NCBI GenBank assembly: GCA_013334765.1
Contig: JAAXWW010000003.1
Coordinates: 1-49,353 of the forward strand
Direction of reading: 5' to 3'
Origin: Candidatus Moraniibacteriota bacterium
Lineage (GTDB): Bacteria; Patescibacteriota; Minisyncoccia; Moranbacterales; UBA2206
Length of the DNA stretch: 49,353 nt
In this document: positions 1 through 8,178 of the stretch, piece by piece
How the letters are laid out: the number at the start of each line of letters is the position of its first letter
How positions within the stretch are numbered: position 1 is the stretch's first letter
The notes under the pieces: model-generated
Seen by the model: only the letters and a program-made list of their open reading frames with translations
What the model was told of the DNA's origin: nothing
Databases searched by the model: none
Position numbers and translations under genes: made by a program

Positions 1-52
1 TGGATAGGTTGAGTTCGGCAATGAGGTAATACCCGATTTCTTTGGCTTTCAT
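1..52 (-). CDS. Partial CDS, N-terminus only, unidentified
   Basis: An ATG opens at position 52 and the frame stays open to the window edge. The visible start reads MKAKEIGYYLIAELNLS. It lies upstream, in transcription order, of nothing else in the window. No clear SD precedes the ATG. Only 17 codons are visible, so the product cannot be named, and chance openness is possible. Confidence 0.35.
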   Translation of the reverse strand, partial: MKAKEIGYYLIAELNLS

Positions 53-138
53 GGGAGAGATAGATATTGGTTAATTCGACTCCCTAGCCTAGCATAGGGG
101 TGTCCAATATGTATCTCATCTTATTCATGCGCGGGTTC

Positions 139-182
139 ATAAAAAGCCGGCTGCCTTCTTCGGATAGCCGGCTTTTTATGAA
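139..182. terminator. Bidirectional rho-independent terminator
   Basis: A GC-rich hairpin (AGCCGGCT arms around a short loop) is flanked by A and T tracts, so it can terminate on either strand. It sits just after the stop of the minus-strand HtrA-like gene and most likely ends that operon. The remaining 53-138 stretch shows no gene. Confidence 0.8.
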
Positions 183-196
183 ATTTGCGAGCGATG

Positions 197-1357
197 CTAA
201 AGAGTGATGGGAACAGTCATTTCCTCCCCGTTGCGTATCAGGGTCAGCTCTATCCGGTCTCCGGTCTTGTGCCCATAGATGATGTCCGAAAGGCTTTTTC
301 CTGAAGCTATCTTTTCTCCGGAAACCGCGGTTATGATATCCCCCATCCTGAGCCCGGCTTTGTCAGCCGGCGAATCGGCTATTATGGCGAGCCCCTGCTG
401 GCCTGAGGCGGAATAGATCAGCGCGCCGGCTGTGACTTTCAGCCTGTTGGCGAGTGCGTATGTTTTGGTGATCGGAACATAATAGATTCCGAGATCAGCA
501 TTGTTGGCGATGTCCTTCCTGATTTCCTTGTCTATGATCGTCCTTACCTTGTTCGAAGGTATCTGGAAGGAAACGGTTTTCCCGTCGATCTGGGTTTCAC
601 CATTTATGCCTATCACTTGACTTGAGTAGTCGACAACCGGACCTCCTATGAAAATTTCGAGGTTGTCGATATCGGATTCGAACACTCCCTCGAGCTTCTC
701 GGAAGAAGAGATTGATTTTCCGGCTATGTTGAAAGCCGGGTTGAAATCGCGCAGTATTCCCGAAGCGAAGCTGTTGCCGTATTCGCCGAAGCTGTTGCCG
801 ATCGTCACTATTTTTTCCCCTGCTTTGGCATCATCCGAATTGCCGAACGAAACCACGGGCAGATTAGCAGCTTCTATCTTGAGGAAGGCCAGGTTGCTGT
901 ATGAATCGACATCCAGAAGCGTCGCGTCATAGGAATTGCCGTCTCCCGTAAGAACCACATATTTGAAACTCTTCGGATCAGTTTCATTGAGATATGTCAT
1001 GATCATCCCGTCGCTTGTGACTATGACTCCGGTCCTGTTCTTAGGAAAAGGCGCTTGCTGCTGATTCTTTGCCTGAGTCACGGCTTTCCGGTCCGGATCA
1101 GGGAAATATGCGATATTCACCACCGAAGAAGCGCTTTGGCTGGCGATCTTATTGAGAGAGCTCTCTTCCTTTATGTACACCTGCTCGGTCTTGTTGATGA
1201 CCGTCACGTCATCGGAAAGGCTGCTCAGGAATTTGCTCTTGGAAAAAAAGTCCGTTGATTGGAGATGCGGGAAAATGAACCTATCGGCAGTTATCCCGCT
1301 TATTCCGGATAGCAGGATGACGATTGCCGCTAAGGATATTTTTTTCGAGATGCTCAT
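197..1357 (-). CDS. HtrA-like trypsin/PDZ protein lacking the catalytic triad (pseudoprotease)
   Basis: This is an S1C-type protein of 386 aa: an N-terminal membrane anchor (about residues 5-25), a degenerate trypsin fold and a C-terminal PDZ domain (LAIIADSPADKAGLRMGD region). Aligned by eye with the intact HtrA encoded three genes upstream, all three catalytic positions are changed. His of TNKHVV is Asn124 (MTYLNET), Asp of TNDIAII is Asn155 (YSNLAFL), and Ser of GNSGGP is Ile237 (IFIGGP). The frame itself is intact, so this is a maintained non-peptidase rather than a decayed gene. It could act as a substrate-binding or regulatory partner of HtrA, which is inference. The ATG at 1357 is preferred over an upstream TTG at 1375 because the signal anchor follows it directly. 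It is the last gene of the run. Confidence 0.85.
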   Translation of the reverse strand: MSISKKISLAAIVILLSGISGITADRFIFPHLQSTDFFSKSKFLSSLSDDVTVINKTEQVYIKEESSLNKIASQSASSVVNIAYFPDPDRKAVTQAKNQQQAPFPKNRTGVIVTSDGMIMTYLNETDPKSFKYVVLTGDGNSYDATLLDVDSYSNLAFLKIEAANLPVVSFGNSDDAKAGEKIVTIGNSFGEYGNSFASGILRDFNPAFNIAGKSISSSEKLEGVFESDIDNLEIFIGGPVVDYSSQVIGINGETQIDGKTVSFQIPSNKVRTIIDKEIRKDIANNADLGIYYVPITKTYALANRLKVTAGALIYSASGQQGLAIIADSPADKAGLRMGDIITAVSGEKIASGKSLSDIIYGHKTGDRIELTLIRNGEEMTVPITL

Positions 1358-1382
1358 ATTTTTTGAAAAAATCAATGCTTAT

Positions 1383-2123
1383 TTATATCACAGGGGTCCA
1401 TTTCGAAGTGAGAAGCACGAGCAGTATCAGGAAAGAGAAGAAAATAGCGTTGGCAACCACCCTTTTCCGGCTCAGAAGATTGAGAAAATAGCTTTGGACA
1501 GTGTCCCAAAGCATATAATAGAGTATAAGAGCGATCACTCCCGTCGTCAAATAGCCGAAAGGCCAGAAGTTCATGGTCCAGATCATTTCCGCCATCAGCA
1601 GTCCCAGGAGGAAGCTATAGGCGAAAACGAGGCGTTTGTCCTCGCTTTTTATTATGGAAAAATGCTGATAAGTGACCAGCGAAGTCACGACCAGATAAGA
1701 TAACATCAGCAAGTAAAGCGGAACCATGAAATTGAGATAGATGCCATAGAACCCGGCATAGGTGAAGAATATGACCGTGGAAGTAGCTGCCATATTCATG
1801 CCCCTGGCAGTCTGATCACCCTCATATCTTTCAAGGCGGTATATGCCAAGAAGCATCATGTAGTACATGAATGTCGTCAGGAATATGAATATCTGCTGTT
1901 CATAGGGAAGGCCCACCAGATAGAGCAGTGCTGCCGATGAGATGACGAAGAGGACCGGCAATATGGAGAATCTCAGTTTCTTGCCCAGCTTGCGGCCCTC
2001 TTGAAAGGCGAAAAAAATCAGGAAGAGGATGACCGCGAAGACGTATTCGTGCTTAATGACGATGAACTCGAGACCGAGAAGGAAGGTAATGCTTGAAATC
2101 AGGATAGCCAGCTTTAAAAACAT
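1383..2123 (-). CDS. Polytopic membrane protein, unknown function
   Basis: The 246-aa protein is very hydrophobic, with about seven or eight predicted membrane segments and short charged loops (for example GRKLGKKL near residue 44 and SRKRVV near 217). I recognise no catalytic motif or family signature. It starts 13 nt after the clpB stop and ends 25 nt before the HtrA-like pseudoprotease, so it is co-transcribed with them. The context suggests a role in the envelope or in membrane protein maintenance, but nothing in the sequence shows one. No SD precedes the ATG, consistent with translational coupling. Confidence 0.75.
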   Translation of the reverse strand: MFLKLAILISSITFLLGLEFIVIKHEYVFAVILFLIFFAFQEGRKLGKKLRFSILPVLFVISSAALLYLVGLPYEQQIFIFLTTFMYYMMLLGIYRLERYEGDQTARGMNMAATSTVIFFTYAGFYGIYLNFMVPLYLLMLSYLVVTSLVTYQHFSIIKSEDKRLVFAYSFLLGLLMAEMIWTMNFWPFGYLTTGVIALILYYMLWDTVQSYFLNLLSRKRVVANAIFFSFLILLVLLTSKWTPVI

Positions 2124-2136
2124 AATGAGGATTTGA

Positions 2137-4755
2137 TTATTGGACTTTGAATTCTAGTTTTCCCCGCGCGACTTCGACTTTGACCTTGTCCGAATCTTTT
2201 ATCTTGTTCTCGATGATGAGAAGGGCGAGGCGGTTCATGATTTCGTTCTGGATAATCCTTTTGAGCGGACGCGCGCCATAAGCAGGATCGAATCCTTTTT
2301 TCGCCAGATATTCCTTGGCTTCTTTGGAAAGTTTCAGCTTTATGTTCTTCTGATCCAGCCTTTCCTGTATCTTCTCAAGCTGCAGGCTGACGATTTTCCT
2401 GAGCATCGACGGCGTGATCGGATGGAATATTATGGTCTCATCCATCCTGTTGAGGAATTCGGGCTTGAAATTCTCACGGAGAGTCCGCAGGACCTTCTGC
2501 TTCATTTCGTCTTCCGCGATCATTTCATTGCCCTTCTCTTCGGAAAATCCGAGCCCTGATTTGTATATGATATCGGAACCCAGATTGGAAGTCATTATGA
2601 TCACAGTGTTTTTGAAATTGACCTTGCGTCCCTTGGCATCCGTAAGATTGCCTTCGTCAAGGATCTGGAGCATCATGTTGAACACTTGAGGATGGGCTTT
2701 TTCGATCTCATCGAAAAGTATGACCGAATAAGGTCTTCTTCTCACCAGTTCCGTCAGCTGTCCGCCTTCCTCGTATCCAACATAGCCCGGAGGGGATCCG
2801 ATCATTTTCGAGACGCTGTGCGATTCCATATATTCGCTCATATCCACCCGGATCATTGCCTGTTCGTCGTTGAAAAGGAATTCAGCCAGGGCTTTGGCTA
2901 GTTCCGTTTTTCCAACTCCAGTGGGTCCCAGGAAGATGAATGATCCAATCGGCTTCTGCATCTCCGAAATGCCTGAGCGCGATCGCCTGATGGCGTTCGA
3001 AACGGCCGAGATGGCCTCTTCCTGTCCGACAACCCGCTTGCCGATCTCTTCTTCCATGCGCACCAGCTTATGCGCTTCGTTTTCGAGTATTTTCGACACC
3101 GGGATGCCTGTCCAGCGAGCTACTACCTTGGCGATGTCCTCCTCGGTCACCTCTTCCTTGAGGATCGGATTCTTGCTCTGGATCTCTTCCAGCTTGTTCT
3201 TTTCGGCAATCGTCTTCTTTTCGATCTCGGGAATCTTTCCATAGCGGATTTCGGCAACCTTGTCGAGTTCCAATTTCCTTTCCGCGATTTCAGCTTCAAG
3301 CCTCAGCTTGTCTATTTCTTCCGAATGCTTGCGGATATTGATGATCAGTTCCTTCTCGGCTTTCCATTGAAGGAGTATCTTGCCTTCCTTCTCTTTTATT
3401 TCAGCCAGCTTCTTGTTGAGCTCCCGGATCTTCTTCTTGGCATCTTTCCCCGTTTCCTTTTCAAGCGCTTTTCTTTCGATTTCCATCCTGCGGATGAGCC
3501 TTTCGGCTGAGTCTATCTCGACCGGCATGGAATCGATTTCCATCCGAAGAGCGCTTGTGGCCTCGTCGATGACATCCACTGCCTTGTCAGGAAGGAACCT
3601 GTCGGTTATGTATCTGTCGGAAAGGATCGCTGCTTCCCTGATAGCAGCATCCGTTATCTTGACGCCATGATGGACTTCGTAGCGCTCTTTGAGCCCGCGA
3701 AGAATCGCGATCGTATCGTCGATAGTCGGCTCTCCGACCAGGATCGGCTGGAATCTTCTTTCAAGCGCCGCGTCTTTCTCGATATATTTCTGATATTCCT
3801 TGGTTGTCGTGGCTCCGATCATGCGCAGCCGTCCTCTTGAAAGGGCAGGTTTCAGCATATTCGAAGCGTCCAGAGCCCCCTCGATCGCTCCCGCTCCGAC
3901 CAATGTGTGCAACTCGTCTATGAATAGGATGTATTTCCCCGATGCCCGATCGACTTCGTTTATGATCGCTTTGAGCCTGTCTTCGAATTCGCCTCGGAAT
4001 TTCGTTCCGGCAAGAAGCGACCCGAGGTCAAGCGACATGAGCTTCTTGTCTTTCAGCGTTTCCGGGACATCTCCGTCGGCAATCCTCTGCGCCAAGCCTT
4101 CGACGATGGCCGTTTTTCCTGTTCCGGCCTCTCCGATGATGACCGGATTGTTCTTAGTCCTGCGGCTCAGTACCTGCATGACCCTTCTTATTTCATTATC
4201 GCGCCCGATCACCGGATCGAGTTTCTTTTCCCTAGCAAGCTTGGTGAGGTCGATAGTGTATTTGTCCATGACCTGGAACTTGCTTTCTGGATCAGGGGAA
4301 TCGACTCGCTGAGTTCCTCTTATTTCAGACATGATTTTCAATACACCTTCATAGTTCAGCTTGCTGGCTTCCAGGAATTTCTTAGCTTTCGTGTTCGTGT
4401 CAAGAAGGGAAAGGAACAGATGCTCGGTTGAAATGTATTCGTCGCCGATCTTGCCCGCTTCCTTTTCAGCATTGTTGAGAACCATGACCAGTTCGGGAGT
4501 TATGAATATCTGCATCGCGCCGCCTTCGATAGGAGGAGCCTTATACTTCCCGATCTGCTTCATCGCGTCCGCCTTCATCTTTTCGAGATCGATTTCCATT
4601 TTCTTGATCATGGTCGGAACAATGGAATCATCCTGCGTTATGAGCGCATAAAGCAGATGGAAGACATCCACCTGCTGCTGGTTGTTTTCAAGGGCTATTT
4701 CCTGAGAGCGCCTCAGGACGTCCTGAGATTTGGTTGTAAGTCTTCCTAGGTCCAT
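2137..4755 (-). CDS. clpB: ClpB-type AAA+ disaggregase
   Basis: This Hsp100 ATPase extracts and unfolds proteins from aggregates, usually together with DnaK. The domain order is complete: a double Clp N-domain (about residues 1-150), the first AAA+ module with Walker A GEAGTGKT (208-215) and Walker B LFIDELH, a long coiled-coil middle domain (about 415-525) and the second AAA+ module with Walker A GPTGVGKT (610-617). The long middle domain favours ClpB over ClpA or ClpC, and I see no ClpP-binding loop. The frame also opens at a TTG at 4794, inside the htrA stop region, but the ATG at 4755 gives the family-typical start [11 protein letters not shown] and is preferred. It begins 19 nt after htrA stops. 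Proteostasis genes surround it. Confidence 0.95.
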   Translation of the reverse strand: MDLGRLTTKSQDVLRRSQEIALENNQQQVDVFHLLYALITQDDSIVPTMIKKMEIDLEKMKADAMKQIGKYKAPPIEGGAMQIFITPELVMVLNNAEKEAGKIGDEYISTEHLFLSLLDTNTKAKKFLEASKLNYEGVLKIMSEIRGTQRVDSPDPESKFQVMDKYTIDLTKLAREKKLDPVIGRDNEIRRVMQVLSRRTKNNPVIIGEAGTGKTAIVEGLAQRIADGDVPETLKDKKLMSLDLGSLLAGTKFRGEFEDRLKAIINEVDRASGKYILFIDELHTLVGAGAIEGALDASNMLKPALSRGRLRMIGATTTKEYQKYIEKDAALERRFQPILVGEPTIDDTIAILRGLKERYEVHHGVKITDAAIREAAILSDRYITDRFLPDKAVDVIDEATSALRMEIDSMPVEIDSAERLIRRMEIERKALEKETGKDAKKKIRELNKKLAEIKEKEGKILLQWKAEKELIINIRKHSEEIDKLRLEAEIAERKLELDKVAEIRYGKIPEIEKKTIAEKNKLEEIQSKNPILKEEVTEEDIAKVVARWTGIPVSKILENEAHKLVRMEEEIGKRVVGQEEAISAVSNAIRRSRSGISEMQKPIGSFIFLGPTGVGKTELAKALAEFLFNDEQAMIRVDMSEYMESHSVSKMIGSPPGYVGYEEGGQLTELVRRRPYSVILFDEIEKAHPQVFNMMLQILDEGNLTDAKGRKVNFKNTVIIMTSNLGSDIIYKSGLGFSEEKGNEMIAEDEMKQKVLRTLRENFKPEFLNRMDETIIFHPITPSMLRKIVSLQLEKIQERLDQKNIKLKLSKEAKEYLAKKGFDPAYGARPLKRIIQNEIMNRLALLIIENKIKDSDKVKVEVARGKLEFKVQ

Positions 4756-4774
4756 ATGGCGGATTTTTCCGGTT

Positions 4775-6130
4775 TTACTGAGCTCTTTCTTCAAGCGTCA
4801 CATTCAGACTCTCTTCCTGGCCTTTGTGCCAGATCTTGAGGGATATCGTGTCGCCTTTCTTGTATTTCGAAATGAGATCCGAAAGGCTGTTTTCCTTATC
4901 TATCTTGGTTCCGTTTATTTCCAGGATGACATCGTTCTCGACTATTCCGGCTTTGTCAGCAGGAGAGCCTGGAATGACAGCGAAATCAGTTATGGCGTCC
5001 CCTCTCACAACCAATGCGCCATAGCTATATGGAAGGCTTATCTGTTTCTGAAGCGCGGTGTCAACCGGGATATACCTGATTCCGATATAGGGAACGGATA
5101 TTTTGCCAGTAGTCTTGACTTCCTCGACTACCTTCTCGATCTGTTTAGACGGAAGGGCAAAGCCTATGTTCTGGGCTCCTTGCGCCATCGCCACATTGAC
5201 CCCGATGACTTGCCCATTGATATCCAGAAGAGGGCCGCCTGAATTTCCCGGATTGATAGCTGCGTCAGTCTGAACGATATTGGACAGGTTCTCGGTATCG
5301 GAACTGCCGATACCTCCGCCGGCGGTCAGGTTCCTTTTCAGTCCTGAAATGATCCCCTTGCTGACAGTATTGGAAAATTCACCCAGCGAATTGCCGATAG
5401 CGATAACAGTCTGACCGATTTTCAAGGAATCGGAATCCCCGAAGCTGAGAGTCGGATAATCGTTCCCGTCGATCTTTATTATGGCAATGTCATTAGTCGG
5501 ATCGATTGCTAGGACTTTGGCAGGATGTTCCTGGTCGTCCGATGTTATGACTGTGTAGTCAGCTGAAGTGTCGGAAACGACATGCTTATTGGTCACTATC
5601 ATCCCATCGCTGGTTATGAGGAAGCCGCTGCCGCCGCCGATGGTCTCTTTCTGTGCCGCGCCCTGGTTCGATCCGGGATCATTCTGGCTTTGAGGGGTAG
5701 TGGTTGAACCGGACGAACCGCTTCCGCCGCCGAACGGATCAAAGAAGTTCGGGAAATCGAACGGATTGGAAAAGAAATCCTGAACCTTAGGAACATCCTT
5801 TGAAATGACGATGCTTACCACGGCCGGAGACGCGTTGTTGACCACATCGATAACAGCCGAGTCCTCTTCGACTATCTTTTCCCTTGATACCTGGACGTTG
5901 CTTTGATTGTTTGAAGACACGTGGAACAGCTTGTCTGATATTTTAGAGAAAAACGAATTGCTGCCTACGCCGGCAACGAATCCGAAAAACGAACCGAACA
6001 CCGAGGAAACGACTATCGTCAGCACGATCATTCCAGCCAGAAAATACTTTCCTTGCGTCAATCCGCCGATTCGCTTTTTGGCGATCGGTTCGTCCTGATA
6101 TTCTTTTTTGTTATCATCCAGGTTTTCCAT
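4775..6130 (-). CDS. htrA: HtrA/DegP-family membrane-anchored serine protease
   Basis: This is an extracytoplasmic protease and chaperone that degrades misfolded envelope proteins. Counted from the ATG at 6130, a cytoplasmic tail precedes one membrane segment (about 30-58) and a Gly/Ser/Asn-rich linker (about 130-160). The trypsin domain has an intact triad: His183 in TNKHVV, Asp214 in TNDIAII and Ser297 in GNSGGP. One PDZ domain follows near the C-terminus ([14 protein letters not shown]). The frame opens 18 nt earlier at 6148, but the ATG at 6130 has AAGGA about 10 nt upstream and is preferred. It is followed by clpB and, two genes later, by a paralogue that has lost all three catalytic residues. 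The two may work as an active/inactive pair, which is inference. Confidence 0.95.
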   Translation of the reverse strand: MENLDDNKKEYQDEPIAKKRIGGLTQGKYFLAGMIVLTIVVSSVFGSFFGFVAGVGSNSFFSKISDKLFHVSSNNQSNVQVSREKIVEEDSAVIDVVNNASPAVVSIVISKDVPKVQDFFSNPFDFPNFFDPFGGGSGSSGSTTTPQSQNDPGSNQGAAQKETIGGGSGFLITSDGMIVTNKHVVSDTSADYTVITSDDQEHPAKVLAIDPTNDIAIIKIDGNDYPTLSFGDSDSLKIGQTVIAIGNSLGEFSNTVSKGIISGLKRNLTAGGGIGSSDTENLSNIVQTDAAINPGNSGGPLLDINGQVIGVNVAMAQGAQNIGFALPSKQIEKVVEEVKTTGKISVPYIGIRYIPVDTALQKQISLPYSYGALVVRGDAITDFAVIPGSPADKAGIVENDVILEINGTKIDKENSLSDLISKYKKGDTISLKIWHKGQEESLNVTLEERAQ

Positions 6131-6243
6131 ATGTTTGAAGTCCTTCATGCCGCATTAAGATACGGCTGAAGAAAGCGAGTTTATTGATTGATAGCATCTG
6201 TACCGCCCTTTCAGAAAGAGCGGAAAAAAACTACCAAGCCTTG

Positions 6244-6423
6244 CTATTCGACTGAGATGGCGCCAGTCGGGCAGCTGTCGGCTACCCCCTTGCAATCGCA
6301 CTCGATGCATTCTTCGGCGATGACATGCGATTTCCCGTTTTCCAGCTTGAAAACTTTCGGACAAAGCGACTCGCATGTCCCGCAGCCGATGCACAGTTCT
6401 TCGCTCACTTTTGCTTTTGGCAT
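6244..6423 (-). CDS. Small ferredoxin, probably one [4Fe-4S] cluster
   Basis: This 59-aa electron carrier has CxxCxxCxxxCP at Cys11, 14, 17 and 21 and a second cysteine-rich stretch at Cys39, 42 and 44, followed by Cys51 in SCPTGAI. Spacing resembles single-cluster thermophile ferredoxins, in which Cys11/14/17/51 bind the cluster and another pair can form a disulfide. The two extra cysteines leave a second cluster possible. The ATG at 6423 starts MPKAKVSEE. An in-frame upstream extension (MCRKKD) is less likely. No redox partner gene is visible nearby, so the electron donor and acceptor are unknown. It sits between the parvulin gene and htrA. Confidence 0.9.
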   Translation of the reverse strand: MPKAKVSEELCIGCGTCESLCPKVFKLENGKSHVIAEECIECDCKGVADSCPTGAISVE

Positions 6424-6474
6424 ATCTTTTTTTCTGCACACTTTCCGGGTATCGGAATGAGCCAGAGTTTTAAA

Positions 6475-6504
6475 AATTTATTTTCAAAATATATTCTTCG
6501 TCAA
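6475..6504 (-). promoter_or_regulatory. Possible promoter for ferredoxin/htrA/clpB
   Basis: TTGACG (-35, at 6499-6504) and TAAATT (-10, at 6475-6480) are 18 bp apart on the minus strand, followed by a leader of about 50 nt to the ferredoxin ATG. The -10 matches only four of six consensus bases, so this is tentative. Confidence 0.35.
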
Positions 6505-6525
6505 AAATATTTTCCGCGCTTTCCT

Positions 6526-7575
6526 CTAGAAAAGGACAGAGATGTCATCGGGGGAATTCCTGTCCAAGTTTTCTTCGAAATTCTTCAATTGCCTGTCTTT
6601 GAAATCGACGCCCCCTGTTTCGTTGTTCCAATACGCACCCTTGAGGAGAACGTTCACCTTCAGGTCTTTTTCCTTCTCAGTAAGCCATTCTGGCAGGTTC
6701 TTAGCCCTCACGAATACCTGTTTGAGCTTCACCTTATCCACTCCGTCCTGAGTGCTTTTATCTTCAAGAAGGACGATATGGAAACCGAGGCCGCTCTCAA
6801 TTATACCGCTTTTCTCCCCTTTGTTCAAGAGGAATACCGTTTTGGATATCTCCGGAAGCATCTGATCGGCAGTGAACCATCCCAAATCGCCCCCGTTTTG
6901 GGCGCTTTCGCCTTCCGAATACTCCTTGGCAGCATCTTCTAAAGATTTTCCGCTATCGATGTCAGCCAGGACTGCTTCTATTTTTTCCTTGGCTTTCCTG
7001 TTTGCCGGATCGTTCTGCCGGATGTCTTCAGCCAGCCTTTCCCTATACAGATCCGGCTTCACTATGTTCTTTTCAAAATCGGCCATGGTCCAGCCATAGA
7101 GCTTCTTGAGATTGTCAGTCACCTGCTGCTCGCTCCCGTATTCCTGCATCTTTTCTTTCACGCTCCCCGAGACATCCTTATCGGAAACACGGATGCCTCT
7201 TTTTTTGGCTTCGGTTTCAACGATCCTGTTTTCAATCAGTTTGTTGAGGATATTCTTCTCCTTTATCCTGAGACGTTTCACTCCCTGGTCGGTAGTGAAG
7301 TCCACGCGCATCCCGATAGACGAGAAATCCTGAGCTTCATAGAATCTCCTTGCTGCCAAAAGATCGGATTCGAGCTTGCCGACAGTGACAATATCGGTTC
7401 CCCATATCGCAGCCGGATAAGGGAACACCTTCGCAGTCGCCCTGGTTACGGAATTGTTCATCCCGAATCCATAGATAAGGATTCCGATCATGAAAACCCA
7501 GATGAAAAACAGGACGAAAAAGGAGATTGCCAGCCTTATGATGTCGATGTTTTTTTCTGCCATTTTTTTTCTCAT
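6526..7575 (-). CDS. Membrane-anchored parvulin-type peptidyl-prolyl isomerase (PpiC/SurA-like)
   Basis: The 349-aa protein probably folds exported proteins. One N-terminal membrane segment (about residues 13-38) precedes a helical SurA_N-like region (about 100-185) with a typical motif, NKLIENRIVETEAKKRG. The rotamase-like domain (about 193-292) shows AKEYSEGES, GGDLGWF and LGFHIVLLED. The strand normally at the start of a parvulin (ArHILv) is not seen there. A similar strand, VKLKQVFVRA, follows the GFHIV strand instead, as in the SecD insert of this genome. A second ATG at 7563 is an equally good start, and neither has a convincing SD. It lies between the FtsB-like gene and the ferredoxin gene. 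Confidence 0.85.
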   Translation of the reverse strand: MRKKMAEKNIDIIRLAISFFVLFFIWVFMIGILIYGFGMNNSVTRATAKVFPYPAAIWGTDIVTVGKLESDLLAARRFYEAQDFSSIGMRVDFTTDQGVKRLRIKEKNILNKLIENRIVETEAKKRGIRVSDKDVSGSVKEKMQEYGSEQQVTDNLKKLYGWTMADFEKNIVKPDLYRERLAEDIRQNDPANRKAKEKIEAVLADIDSGKSLEDAAKEYSEGESAQNGGDLGWFTADQMLPEISKTVFLLNKGEKSGIIESGLGFHIVLLEDKSTQDGVDKVKLKQVFVRAKNLPEWLTEKEKDLKVNVLLKGAYWNNETGGVDFKDRQLKNFEENLDRNSPDDISVLF

Positions 7576-7585
7576 TTTTTTGCGT

Positions 7586-7987
7586 TCAATATTTGAAAAA
7601 ATAATCCAGCCATTTTTCCGGATTAGACACCTTGACGATGATTTCCTGACGATTAGTCTCAGCTCCCGCTACTTCCCGGGTCTTGACCTGCTCCGGCTGG
7701 ATAACGACCGCGGCTTCGCCTGGGCGCTGCAGATTGAGCTTATCCTTGGCTTCCTTTTCCTGATAGTCGCTGCTTCCAAGATATGACAGCTTGTCGGAAA
7801 GGATAGCATTGTCTTTCTGGATCCTTTCCACTTCTTTCTGGAGAGAGCTTATCTCCTGTTGGATCTGCCTTTTGCGATAGTTCTCTTTGAATATGGCAAA
7901 AGAAATAAGGGCTATCGCCACGAAGCCCAGAAACAGGACGATCCTGGGAAGCCAGAATCCTTTTTCCTTGTCGTTTTTCATAGCCAT
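7586..7987 (-). CDS. FtsB/DivIC-like septum formation initiator
   Basis: The 133-aa bitopic protein has a short cytoplasmic tail, one membrane segment (about residues 13-33) and an extracytoplasmic coiled coil (about 38-68). The DivIC/FtsB-type ending YQEKEAKDKLNLQRPGE follows, with a less conserved tail. FtsB/DivIC proteins bridge FtsL and FtsQ in the divisome. The family is short and coiled-coil-rich, so the assignment rests mainly on topology and on the KLNLQRPGE signature. It begins 13 nt after the small membrane gene at 8000-8119 and probably shares its promoter. An ATG two codons later (7981) is an alternative start. Confidence 0.8.
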   Translation of the reverse strand: MAMKNDKEKGFWLPRIVLFLGFVAIALISFAIFKENYRKRQIQQEISSLQKEVERIQKDNAILSDKLSYLGSSDYQEKEAKDKLNLQRPGEAAVVIQPEQVKTREVAGAETNRQEIIVKVSNPEKWLDYFFKY

Positions 7988-7999
7988 AAGAATGGGATC

Positions 8000-8119
8000 C
8001 TAAAATTTGCTGGCTGTAAAAAGAGGAACCAGAGTGAAAGCTATCATCGATATGACAGCTATGAAAGAAACCGCCACCCAGATGATATAAAGTTTTTTAT
8101 GTCTTCTTTTGAGGCTCAT
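8000..8119 (-). CDS. 39-residue single-pass membrane protein, unknown
   Basis: The frame encodes a basic N-terminus (MSLKRRHKK) followed by one membrane segment of about 22 residues and a short tail (LFTASKF), ending in TAG at 8000-8002. The positive-inside rule puts the N-terminus in the cytoplasm. A good promoter (8132-8160) lies 12 nt upstream of its ATG, and the FtsB-like gene starts 13 nt after its stop, so it heads an operon with a division protein. I recognise no named family. The promoter, tight spacing and clean topology are the reasons for calling it. Confidence 0.65.
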   Translation of the reverse strand: MSLKRRHKKLYIIWVAVSFIAVISMIAFTLVPLFTASKF

Positions 8120-8131
8120 ATTGTTGATTTG

Positions 8132-8160
8132 ATTATAACAGAATCAGTGCCTTTGGGCAA
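8132..8160 (-). promoter_or_regulatory. Promoter for the small membrane protein/ftsB-like operon
   Basis: TTGCCC (8155-8160) and TATAAT (8132-8137) are separated by exactly 17 bp on the minus strand, just after the lepA stop. The -10 is a perfect consensus. The predicted leader is only about 5-7 nt and has no SD. Confidence 0.65.
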
Positions 8161-8178
8161 AACGCAGCTTAGCGGCTG

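Noticed and set aside
6190-6230. Hairpin between htrA and ferredoxin as a terminator
   Set aside because: The CCGCTCTTTC stem is preceded, not followed, by T residues on the minus strand, and the plus strand is followed by A residues.
6155-6439. Minus-strand 94-codon frame overlapping the ferredoxin
   Set aside because: The ferredoxin frame has all expected cysteine motifs. This one is an out-of-frame shadow.
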